The notes below the pieces were generated by a model. That model saw only the letters and a program-made list of their open reading frames with translations. It ran no database searches and was not told the origin of the DNA. 28,248 nt of DNA from an uncultured Verrucomicrobiota bacterium (lineage in GTDB: Bacteria; Verrucomicrobiota; Kiritimatiellia; RFP12; UBA1067). Positions 16,039 to 22,764 of the stretch are shown here, piece by piece. A program made the translations under genes and the position numbers. The stretch's first letter is position 1; each line of letters begins with the position of its first letter. Where the stretch lies: the NCBI GenBank assembly GCA_947305585.1, contig CAMZDY010000006.1, positions 1-28,248 on the forward strand. Direction: 5' to 3'.

Positions 16039-16554
16039 TCAAATTGTGTAGTGATGGAGCGCGAGGCCGTCGAAATAGCCGAAAGATCGCGAGCTCCCGC
16101 CCTTGGGCAACGAGATCGACCCCGGATTGAAAAGCCTCAATCCGCACTCCAGCATCCGGTTTTCCGGCACGTGCGTATGGCCATGTACGAGCACCGTTCC
16201 CATCCCCAACGGCGGCAGGCGATATTCGTTGAAAAGATGGCCGTGCGTCAAAAAGAATTTTTCCTTGCCCGCATCCAACACCTGATACGGTTCGGAGATG
16301 GAAAATTCCAGCATCATCTGATCCACTTCCGCATCGCAGTTGCCTCTTACCGCCACTATGTTTTCCTTGCGTTTATTGAGGATTTCCGCCACTTTCACCG
16401 GATCGTAGAAGTTGGGTACGCCGTTCCTGGGGCCATGGTACATCAGATCCCCCAGGAGTACGAGCCGATCGTACCCGAGCCGGTCGCCGGCCGACAACGC
16501 CGCCTCCAGCGTGGACGGCACGCCGTGGATGTCGCTCAAGAAAAGTATTCTCAT
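16039..16554 (-). CDS. yfcE: YfcE-type metallophosphoesterase
   Basis: Calcineurin-like phosphodiesterase, 171 residues (E. coli YfcE is 184). The dimetal site is complete: Asp8 and His10 (SDIHG), Asp36 (LLGDLMYHGPRN), Asn72 (RGNCDAEVDQ), His104/His106 (THGH) and His124/His126/His128 (HGHTH). The family hydrolyses phosphodiesters in vitro and its natural substrate is unknown. It is the first gene of a four-gene operon. The start at 16554 follows a predicted promoter by about 30 bases and has a GAGGA site around 11 bases upstream. It is transcribed divergently from the CBM48 gene. Confidence 0.93.
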   Translation of the reverse strand: MRILFLSDIHGVPSTLEAALSAGDRLGYDRLVLLGDLMYHGPRNGVPNFYDPVKVAEILNKRKENIVAVRGNCDAEVDQMMLEFSISEPYQVLDAGKEKFFLTHGHLFNEYRLPPLGMGTVLVHGHTHVPENRMLECGLRLFNPGSISLPKGGSSRSFGYFDGLALHHYTI

Positions 16555-16584
16555 TTAGGTCGATTCCTCGATGATTAGGATTAT

Positions 16585-16613
16585 ATTATATCAAAAATTC
16601 TTGAAAAAAACAA
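16585..16613 (-). promoter_or_regulatory. Sigma70-type promoter for the yfcE operon
   Basis: Minus strand: TTGTTT at 16613-16608, 17-base spacer, TATAAT at 16590-16585, with TGA just before it (extended -10). Expected start is near 16578, giving a leader of about 23 bases with a GAGGA ribosome site. Its -35 directly abuts the -35 of the divergent CBM48 promoter. Confidence 0.8.
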
Positions 16614-16642
16614 TTGAAAACGGAAACAAAATTTGATATAAT
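16614..16642 (+). promoter_or_regulatory. Sigma70-type promoter for the CBM48 gene
   Basis: Plus strand: TTGAAA at 16614-16619, 17-base spacer, TATAAT at 16637-16642 preceded by TGA. This is close to the full consensus and probably one of the strongest promoters in the window. Expected start is near 16649, leaving a leader of about 73 bases before the ATG at 16722. A short inverted repeat (CACGC 16654-16658, GCGTG 16672-16676) lies in that leader and would enclose an AAAAGGA stretch. Confidence 0.85.
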
Positions 16643-16680
16643 ATCCCTTTGTTCACGCGAGAAAAGGATTTGCGTGGGCC

Positions 16681-16725
16681 ATGGAAGAACCGAAAACTTC
16701 AAACCAGAAGGTACAAAAAACATGA
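16681..16725 (+). CDS. 14-residue upstream ORF in the CBM48 leader
   Basis: An ATG at 16681 opens a frame of 14 codons (MEEPKTSNQKVQKT) ending in TGA at 16723-16725. The stop overlaps the CBM48 start as ATGA, the same coupling arrangement used by many genes in this window. A possible AAGGA ribosome site lies about 12 bases upstream. The AGAAGG that would serve CBM48 lies inside this ORF. It may be a leader peptide controlling or coupling CBM48 translation, or it may be chance; no homology can be expected at this length. Confidence 0.4.
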   Translation: MEEPKTSNQKVQKT

Positions 16726-17087
16726 AGATCAAAGCGAAAAAGTGCGCTTGCGCGGAGGCCCCCAAGAAGGTGGTCACCAAGAAAGCCGCCGCTCCGAAGG
16801 CCGAAAAGGCCCCTAAGGCTCCTGCCAAGCAGGATGTCACGTTCACCGTCCACGCCGAGGCCGGCAAGGCCGTTTTCGTGGCGGGCGAGTTCAACGGTTG
16901 GGATCCGACCGCCAAGAAGATGGCGTACAAGGCCCGTCAGGGCGTCTACACCGCCACCGTCAAGCTGGCTCCCGGCACCTATCAGTACAAGTACGTCATC
17001 GACGGCACCTGGTGCGCCGATCCGGAGAACGTCAACGCGGTCGCCAACGACCAGGGCACGTTCAACTCCGTGATCACCGTCAAGTAA
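16722..17087 (+). CDS. Small glycogen-binding (CBM48/AMPK-type) protein with Lys/Ala/Pro-rich tail
   Basis: A 121-residue protein and the only plus-strand gene. Residues 1-37 are rich in Lys, Ala and Pro (for example TKKAAAPKAEKAPKAPAKQ), like bacterial histone-H1-type tails. The rest is one isoamylase-N/AMPK-beta glycogen-binding domain: VFVAGEFNGWDPTAKKM, GVYTATVKLAPGTYQYKYVIDG and a closing FNSVITVK. The aromatic residues of this fold (Trp60, Tyr92, Trp98 or nearby) are those that usually stack on glucose chains. No enzyme domain is attached. In the domain all Lys codons are AAG and all Asn codons AAC, and the promoter is near consensus, so high expression is likely. The start at 16722 was preferred to a TTG at 16614, which lies inside the promoter. 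Function is inferred only: a glycogen or starch adaptor. Confidence 0.85.
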   Translation: MKIKAKKCACAEAPKKVVTKKAAAPKAEKAPKAPAKQDVTFTVHAEAGKAVFVAGEFNGWDPTAKKMAYKARQGVYTATVKLAPGTYQYKYVIDGTWCADPENVNAVANDQGTFNSVITVK

Positions 17088-17097
17088 ACCGGCTCGA

Positions 17098-17907
17098 TCA
17101 ATCGACCGCGAGTTCGCGGCCGATTTTAGGTACACTCGCCATCAAATAGCGAGTGTACTCTTTTTTTGGACTCTTAAGGACTTCGTCGCAAGTCCCGCTC
17201 TCTTCTATCTTGCCCCTGTTCATCACGATTATGCGATCGGCGATATGCTGCACCACGCCGATGTCGTGGGTGATGAAAAGAAAACTGAGCCCCAATTCGC
17301 GCTTGAGATCCGCCAGCAGATCCAGCACTTGCGCGCGGATCGATAGGTCGAGCGCGGAGACGGCCTCGTCGCAGATGAGGAGCTCCGGCTTGAGCGCGAT
17401 CGCCCGGGCGATGCAGATGCGCTGACGCTGTCCGCCGGAGAATTCGTGCGGATAGCGATCGAGAATCGTGGACGGCATCCCCACCTGCTCCAAAAGCTTC
17501 GCGGCCGTGGCGTTCGCCTCGTCCTTGGTGATGAGGCCATGGTATATCATACCTTCCGTGAGGATGTCGCGGATCGTATGGCGCGGATTGAGACTCGCCT
17601 GCGGATCTTGGAACACCACCTGCACTTTGCGGTGGTATTCGAGCAGGTCTTTGCCCTTCACGGTCGAGATATCGATGCCGTTCACCTTGATCGTGCCCCC
17701 GCATGGTTTGTTCAGCATCAAGATGGCGCGCGAGGTTGTGCTCTTGCCGCAACCCGACTCGCCCACCACGCCCAGCGTTTCTCCGCGCCTAAGATCGAAA
17801 CTCACCCCGTCCACCGCCTTCACGTAGCCGGTGGTGCGCGAAAAGATCCCCTTCTTGATGGGGAAGTAAACCTTCAGGTCACGGACCTCGAGAATATTGT
17901 CTGGCAT
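17098..17907 (-). CDS. OppF/DppF-type ABC transporter ATP-binding protein
   Basis: ATPase subunit of the oligopeptide/dipeptide/nickel importer type, 269 residues. Visible are Walker A GESGCGKST (49-57), Q-loop FQDPQASLNPRHTI, signature FSGGQRQR, Walker B LLICDEAVSALD and the switch histidine in FITHD. The SLNPR block after the Q-loop and the C-terminal YTRYLMASVP are typical of OppF/DppF. The usual partners (permeases, OppD, binding protein) are not nearby, so it must act with subunits encoded elsewhere. The start at 17907 overlaps nadB by 34 bases. It is the last gene of its operon, and its 3' end carries the plus-strand terminator of the CBM48 gene. Which peptide or metal it serves cannot be told. 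Confidence 0.9.
   Translation of the reverse strand: MPDNILEVRDLKVYFPIKKGIFSRTTGYVKAVDGVSFDLRRGETLGVVGESGCGKSTTSRAILMLNKPCGGTIKVNGIDISTVKGKDLLEYHRKVQVVFQDPQASLNPRHTIRDILTEGMIYHGLITKDEANATAAKLLEQVGMPSTILDRYPHEFSGGQRQRICIARAIALKPELLICDEAVSALDLSIRAQVLDLLADLKRELGLSFLFITHDIGVVQHIADRIIVMNRGKIEESGTCDEVLKSPKKEYTRYLMASVPKIGRELAVD
17101..17127 (+). terminator. Possible first terminator hairpin after the CBM48 gene
   Basis: ATCG (17101-17104) pairs with CGAT (17121-17124), and CCGCG (17106-17110) with CGCGG (17115-17119), around an AGTT loop. There is one A-C mismatch, and the run TTTT follows. It lies 13 bases after the CBM48 stop, in tandem with the stronger hairpin below, and inside the 3' end of the opposing ABC gene. 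Confidence 0.45.
17130..17167 (+). terminator. Rho-independent terminator of the CBM48 gene
   Basis: A perfect 10-base-pair stem, GTACACTCGC (17130-17139) with GCGAGTGTAC (17149-17158), a 9-base loop and then TC followed by seven T. It is oriented for the plus strand. It sits entirely inside the last codons of the opposing OppF-type gene, where the same bases encode KKEYTRYLMASV, so the sequence serves two purposes. Confidence 0.88.
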
Positions 17908-19466
17908 TTCTTTTTCGACTCCCTGGGATAGTCCAGCGTGTAATGGAGGCCCCGGCTTTCGTGCCGTTTCTGCGCGCTCTTGACGATAAGCTCGGCGCAT
18001 ACGGCCAGGTTCCTCAGTTCCAGCGTATCCGGCGTCACCAGATACTTGAAATAGTATTCGCGTATTTCCTTGCGCAAGGTCTTGATGCGGTGCGCCGCAC
18101 GGTCCAGCCGCTTGTTCGTGCGCACGATACCCACGTAGTCCCACATCAGCCGGCGGATCTCGTCCCACATGTGCGCCACCAGCACCGCTTCGTCCTCCGG
18201 CACCGCATTGCCGATCCGCCACGCGGGGATTTTCGGCTTGTGCTCGCCGAACCGTTCCGGACATGGACCCAGCCGCGCCGCCGTGAGCCGGGCGCACACC
18301 ATCGCCTCCATCAGCGAATTGCTCGCCAGCCGGTTCGCACCGTGCAATCCCGTCGACGCGCATTCCCCTACCGCGCTGAGCCCCGGGATGTTAGTTTCCC
18401 CGGCCGTCGTGGCCTTGATGCCACCGCAGGTGTAGTGCGCGGCAGGCACTACGGGAATAAGATCCTTCGCCATGTCGATCCCGAAGGAGAGGCATTTGGC
18501 GTAGATGTTGGGAAAGCGCTCCATCAGATACTTCTTCCCCTTCTTGCGGATGTCTAGGAACATGCAATCGTCACCGGTACGCTTCATCTCGGAGTCGATG
18601 CTTCTGGCCACGATATCGCGCGGCGCCAGGCTCCCCCTCGGGTCGTACTTGCGCATGAACTCTTTCCCGCGCTTGTCCACCAGCACCGCCCCCTCGCCGC
18701 GCACCGCCTCGGAAATGAGGAACCGCTTGGCCTGGGGATGGTAGAGACAGGTAGGATGAAACTGGATGAACTCCATGTTCTCGATTTTGGCCCCCGCCCG
18801 CCACGCGAGCGCGATGCCGTCTCCGGTGGCGGTATCGGGGTTGCAGGTGTAAAGGTACACCTTGCCGCAACCGCCGGTCGCGAGAATCGTGTTGGGCGAG
18901 CGGATGGCGTAGATTTCGTTCTTGGCCTTGTCGAGCACGTACGCCCCGAGACAGCGGTTCTCGCCCCCGATCCCGATCCGCCGCGTCATGATGAGATCGA
19001 TCACTATCGTGTCTTCGCGCCAGTCGATGGCGCCCGTCTTCTTCACCGTGCGGATCAGCGCCTTTTCGCACTTCTCCCCGGTGATGTCGCCCGCGTGGAA
19101 GATGCGGCGAGCGCTGTGCCCGCCCTCGCGCGTCAAATCCCAGCCGCCGTCCGGCTTCTTGTTGAACCTGACGCCGCAGTCGATCAGGTCCTGAATGGCC
19201 TCGGGCGCGTGCTCGCAGATCTCGTGCACCACCTTGCTGTTCCCCAGCCACGCTCCGGCGATCATCGTGTCGCGCGCATGCTTGTCGAACGAGTCGTTTT
19301 CGTCCATCACGCAGCAAATGCCGCCCTGGGCGAAATTGGTGTTACAGTCCTGGAGCCTGCCCTTGGTCGCCACCGTAACTTTGCCGTAAGCGCTCAAATG
19401 CAAGGCCGTCATGAGCCCGGCCATGCCCGATCCCACCACGAAGTAATCGGTGTCGACGATTTTCAA
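17874..19466 (-). CDS. nadB: L-aspartate oxidase
   Basis: FAD enzyme that oxidises L-aspartate to iminoaspartate, the first step of de novo NAD synthesis. The 530 residues (E. coli 540) show the FAD-binding VGSGMAGL (11-18), TNFAQGGI (43-50), REGGHSARR (113-121), the HPTCLYHP block, PRGSLAPRD and AAHYTCGGI. Length, REGGHS and the biosynthetic setting favour NadB over succinate dehydrogenase or fumarate reductase flavoprotein. The best start is a TTG at 19466, two bases after the glycyl-tRNA synthetase stop, giving MKIVDTDYFVVGSG; no ATG fits, and no clear Shine-Dalgarno is seen, so translational coupling is likely. nadA and nadC are not in the window. It overlaps the ABC gene by 34 bases. Confidence 0.93.
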   Translation of the reverse strand: MKIVDTDYFVVGSGMAGLMTALHLSAYGKVTVATKGRLQDCNTNFAQGGICCVMDENDSFDKHARDTMIAGAWLGNSKVVHEICEHAPEAIQDLIDCGVRFNKKPDGGWDLTREGGHSARRIFHAGDITGEKCEKALIRTVKKTGAIDWREDTIVIDLIMTRRIGIGGENRCLGAYVLDKAKNEIYAIRSPNTILATGGCGKVYLYTCNPDTATGDGIALAWRAGAKIENMEFIQFHPTCLYHPQAKRFLISEAVRGEGAVLVDKRGKEFMRKYDPRGSLAPRDIVARSIDSEMKRTGDDCMFLDIRKKGKKYLMERFPNIYAKCLSFGIDMAKDLIPVVPAAHYTCGGIKATTAGETNIPGLSAVGECASTGLHGANRLASNSLMEAMVCARLTAARLGPCPERFGEHKPKIPAWRIGNAVPEDEAVLVAHMWDEIRRLMWDYVGIVRTNKRLDRAAHRIKTLRKEIREYYFKYLVTPDTLELRNLAVCAELIVKSAQKRHESRGLHYTLDYPRESKKKCQTIFSRSVT

Positions 19467-19468
19467 GT

Positions 19469-21052
19469 TCAGAATTCCAGCTGGTCGTAGAGCATGGCGA
19501 GGAACTCGGGGTACGTCATGCGCGTCTGCTTCATCGAGTCGCGCTCGCGCACCGTGAAAGTGCCGTCCTCCACCGACTGCCCGTCCACCGTGACGCACCA
19601 TGGCGTGCCGGCCTCGTCCTGCCGGCGATACCGGCGTCCGATGGCGCCGGAAACGTCCCACATCACGTTAAACTTCTTCTGTAGCTTGGCGAAGATCTCC
19701 CGCGCCAGCTTGTCCTGCGCCTCGTCCTTCTTGATGAGCGGGAAGATGGCCACCTTGATCGGCGCCACCTTGGGGCTGAAATGGAGTACCGTGCGGATAT
19801 CCTCCTTGCCCTTCTCGTCCACCAGCTTCTCTTCCTCGTACGCTTCGCACAGCAAGGCCAGCATCAGCCGATCCACGCCCGCCGAAGGTTCGATGACGTG
19901 CGGCACGTACTTGCCTTCGAAGAGATTCTGACAGAACTTCTCGGCCGCTGTCGCGTCCTTGCCGCGACCCGTCCATTCCGCCTGCACCTTTTCGACGAAC
20001 GCCTTCCTCGCCGCTTCGTCCATTTTCTTGGCGGCCTGCTTTAAAGGATCGTCGAACACCATCTGGCTCTGGCCGGAATGGATCTGGTGCTGGGTGAGGT
20101 CGAAATCGCTACGCGCCGCGATACCCTCCAGCTCCTGCCTTCCGAACGGGAAATCGTACTCGATGTCCACGCAAGCCCGCGCGTAGTGCGCCAGCTCGTC
20201 CGGCTTCTGCCAGTACTCCACGAAACGCTCCGTCGGCAGCCCCACCGCGTTGAGAAATTTCTTGCGCTGCTCCACCCAGTATTTGTGCCACACTTCCCAG
20301 CCCCAGTCGTCCTGAACCGGACCGTTCAGATCGGGCTTGTCCGCGAGCGTGACCACATGACCGTAGAGGATCTCCACCGCCTCGTCGGGACGGATGAAGA
20401 ACTCCAGCTCCATCTGCTCGAACTCGCGGCTGCGGAACGTGTAGTTCCGGGGCGTCACCTCGTTGCGGAAACTCTTGCCCATCTGCGCGATGCCGAACGG
20501 AACGGTCTGGCGGCTCGTTGCGAGCACGTTCTGGAACTGCGCGAAGATGGCCTGAGCCGTTTCGGGCCGCAGATACGCCACGTTCGACGGATCGTCGATC
20601 GGGCCCACGATCGTCTTGAACATGAGGTTGAACGGCTTGGGCTCGGTGAGTTCGCCCCCGCAGTAGGGGCAGAAAAAGTCGCTCCCCGGCAACTTGGGCT
20701 GGGGCTTCTTCTTCTGGTCGGCGTAGATATCCTTGATCTGGTCGGACCGCATCAGCTTCTTACAGTCTTTGCACATCGTCATCGGGTCCGCAAACGTGTC
20801 CAGATGCCCCGACGCCTTCCAGATTTTCGGGTGCATGATGATGGTGGCGTCGAGTCCGGCCACGTCCTCGCGTCCGCGCACGGTGAACTGCCACCACGCC
20901 TGCTTGACGTTGGCCTTGAGCTCGCTCCCCAAAGGACCGTAGTCCCAAAAACCCGGCATCCCGCCGTAGATCTCAGACGAATGGTAAATAAATCCGCGCC
21001 GCTTGCACAGCGCCGAAAGCGCATCGAGCGACGACTTGTTTTCTTCCGCCAT
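19469..21052 (-). CDS. glyQS: Glycyl-tRNA synthetase, single-chain (alpha2) type
   Basis: Charges tRNA-Gly. The 527-residue class II enzyme is the alpha2 type found in archaea, eukaryotes and some bacteria, not the alpha2-beta2 type. Evidence includes the N-terminal KRRGFIYHSSEIYGG and FWDYGPLG blocks and a zinc-type insertion with Cys94/Cys97 and Cys128/Cys131. Also seen are motif 2 around FRNEVTPRNYTFRSREFEQME, motif 3 in EPSAGVDRLMLALL and an anticodon-binding domain at the end. The ATG at 21052 overlaps the accA stop as TGATG, with GGAAGG about 8 bases upstream; a longer frame upstream is only read-through of the accA region. It is followed after 2 bases by nadB. Confidence 0.96.
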   Translation of the reverse strand: MAEENKSSLDALSALCKRRGFIYHSSEIYGGMPGFWDYGPLGSELKANVKQAWWQFTVRGREDVAGLDATIIMHPKIWKASGHLDTFADPMTMCKDCKKLMRSDQIKDIYADQKKKPQPKLPGSDFFCPYCGGELTEPKPFNLMFKTIVGPIDDPSNVAYLRPETAQAIFAQFQNVLATSRQTVPFGIAQMGKSFRNEVTPRNYTFRSREFEQMELEFFIRPDEAVEILYGHVVTLADKPDLNGPVQDDWGWEVWHKYWVEQRKKFLNAVGLPTERFVEYWQKPDELAHYARACVDIEYDFPFGRQELEGIAARSDFDLTQHQIHSGQSQMVFDDPLKQAAKKMDEAARKAFVEKVQAEWTGRGKDATAAEKFCQNLFEGKYVPHVIEPSAGVDRLMLALLCEAYEEEKLVDEKGKEDIRTVLHFSPKVAPIKVAIFPLIKKDEAQDKLAREIFAKLQKKFNVMWDVSGAIGRRYRRQDEAGTPWCVTVDGQSVEDGTFTVRERDSMKQTRMTYPEFLAMLYDQLEF

Positions 21053-21900
21053 CAGTTGAACCTTCCCATCTTCATGAGCTTTTCGTATCTTGCCGCCATC
21101 AGGTCTTCCGTGGCGAGCTTTTTGAGCTCCTTGATCGCCTTCAAAACCGCCTTTTTGACGTTGGCCGCCGCGAGTTTGTGGTTCTTCTGCGCGCCGCCCG
21201 CCGGTTCCGGCACGATTTCGTCGATCACGCCCAGCTTCGCGAGATCTGCCGCCGTGATCTTGAGCGCCTCGGCCGCCAGCGGCGCCGCCTTGCCGTCGCG
21301 CCACAGAATGCCAGCGCATCCCTCCGGCGAAATGACGGAATAGACCGCATTCTCCAGCATGAGGATCCGGTCGCCCACCGCGATCGCCAAAGCTCCGCCC
21401 GAACCGCCTTCGCCGGTGACCACCACCACGATCGGCGTCTTGAGCCCGGCAAAAACCTCAAGACTCTTGGCGATGGCCTCGGCCTGTCCGCGCGCTTCGG
21501 CAGTGTCGCCGGGATATGCTCCGGGCGTGTCCACGAAAGTGACGATGGGAAGGTGAAACTTCTCCGCCAGCTTCCCGAGACGCATCGCCTTGCGGTAGCC
21601 GTCGGGGTTGACCATGCCGAAGTTGGCCTCCATGTTCTCCTCCACCGTGGCCCCCTTGTGGTGGCCCAAGACGAGAACCTTCTCGTCGCCGATGGTGGCG
21701 AAGCCGCCGATAAGCGCCCGGTCGTCGTTAACCAGCCTGTCGCCGTGCAGCTCCTCGAAATCGCTCGCGATCTCGCGCAGGAAGTCGGCGAGGTGTGGAC
21801 GCTTGGCATCGCGCGCCAGTTGCACCCGGTCCCACGCGGTGGGCGCCTTGGCCTTGGAGGTTTTCTGGGCCGTCTTGGCCGCCGTCTTTTTGCTTGCCAT
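21052..21900 (-). CDS. accA: Acetyl-CoA carboxylase carboxyltransferase subunit alpha
   Basis: With AccD it transfers CO2 from carboxybiotin to acetyl-CoA, making malonyl-CoA for fatty-acid synthesis. The 282-residue carboxyltransferase core is complete: GGFATIGDEKVLVLGHHKG, NFGMVNPDGYRKAMRL, DTPGAYPGDTAEARGQAEAI, GEGGSGGALAIAVGD and SPEGCAGILWRD. E. coli AccA is 319 residues; here the usual N-terminal helical segment of about 60 residues is missing. A Lys/Ala/Thr-rich tail of about 20 residues (SKKTAAKTAQKTSKAKAP) precedes AWDRVQLAR instead. The start at 21900 lies 19 bases after accD with a recognisable purine-rich site upstream. It overlaps the glycyl-tRNA synthetase start by one base. Confidence 0.95.
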   Translation of the reverse strand: MASKKTAAKTAQKTSKAKAPTAWDRVQLARDAKRPHLADFLREIASDFEELHGDRLVNDDRALIGGFATIGDEKVLVLGHHKGATVEENMEANFGMVNPDGYRKAMRLGKLAEKFHLPIVTFVDTPGAYPGDTAEARGQAEAIAKSLEVFAGLKTPIVVVVTGEGGSGGALAIAVGDRILMLENAVYSVISPEGCAGILWRDGKAAPLAAEALKITAADLAKLGVIDEIVPEPAGGAQKNHKLAAANVKKAVLKAIKELKKLATEDLMAARYEKLMKMGRFN

Positions 21901-21919
21901 AGTTAAATTCCTCCCCTTT

Positions 21920-22750
21920 TCAGAAACCCCAGTAGCTCAACATCTTGGCGATGAACGCCTTCAGATCCTTGCGCTCCACGATCTTGTCGATGAAGCCGTG
22001 CTTCTCCAGATATTCCGCGCTCTGGAAGTCATCCGGCAATTTCTGGTGGATCGTATTTTCGATGACGCGCCGCCCCGCGAATCCGATCAGCGCCTTGGGT
22101 TCGGTGATGTTGATGTCGCCCAGCATCGCATACGACGCGCTCACGCCGCCCGTCGTAGGATCGGTGAGGACGCTGATGTAGGGAAGCCCCGCATCCTTCA
22201 ACTTCCCGATGGCGGCCGATGTCTTGGCCATCTGCATGAGACTCAGAATCCCCTCGTGCATCCGGGCGCCGCCAGAAGCCGAAAAGATGACCAATGGCCT
22301 GCGCTCCGCCATCGCCGTCTCGCAAGCCCTGGCGATGCGCTCGCCGGTGCCGGTCCCGAGGCTTCCGCCCATGAAGCTGAAGTCCATCACACCCAGCATT
22401 ACCGAATGGCCCCCGATCGACGCCTTGCCCATCACGATGGACTCGGTTTCTTTAGTCTTGGCGATCGTCGCCTCCACCTTGCTCTTGTAGTCGCCCGACG
22501 CATCGTGGAAACTCAGATGGTCGGAATAGCTTACCGCGCGGAAAAGCTCCTCGAAGCTTCCCTCGTCCGCCACCTGCGCGATGCGATCGCGCGCCGAAAG
22601 CCGCCCGTGGTAGTTGCACTTGGGGCAGATGGCGTTGTTCGCCTTCCACTCCTCTTTGGGCATGTGGCTTTTGCACTTGGGGCACACCGCCCACAACGCC
22701 TTGGCCGGCGGGATAGCCGGTTTCTCCTGCTTCGGTTCGAACCAACTCAT
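21920..22750 (-). CDS. accD: Acetyl-CoA carboxylase carboxyltransferase subunit beta
   Basis: Partner of AccA in the carboxyltransferase. The 276 residues start with the C4 zinc finger (CPKC at 23-26 and 42-45) and continue with SFMGGSLGTGTGERIARA, FSASGGARMHEGILSLMQM and LTDPTTGGVSASYAMLGD. These are the oxyanion-hole and CoA-binding blocks of AccD. Length is slightly below E. coli (304). The ATG at 22750 has AAGGAG about 8 bases upstream. It lies 14 bases after the XRE-cupin gene and 19 before accA, so both carboxyltransferase subunits should be made from one message with the regulator. No accB or accC is in the window. Confidence 0.96.
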   Translation of the reverse strand: MSWFEPKQEKPAIPPAKALWAVCPKCKSHMPKEEWKANNAICPKCNYHGRLSARDRIAQVADEGSFEELFRAVSYSDHLSFHDASGDYKSKVEATIAKTKETESIVMGKASIGGHSVMLGVMDFSFMGGSLGTGTGERIARACETAMAERRPLVIFSASGGARMHEGILSLMQMAKTSAAIGKLKDAGLPYISVLTDPTTGGVSASYAMLGDINITEPKALIGFAGRRVIENTIHQKLPDDFQSAEYLEKHGFIDKIVERKDLKAFIAKMLSYWGF

Positions 22751-22764
22751 CGTTTTCTCCTTGC

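Noticed and set aside
16614..16721. Longer CBM48 protein starting at TTG 16614
   Set aside because: The TTG is the -35 box of the predicted promoter and would lie upstream of the transcript start. The ATG at 16722 gives a sensible N-terminus with a ribosome site.
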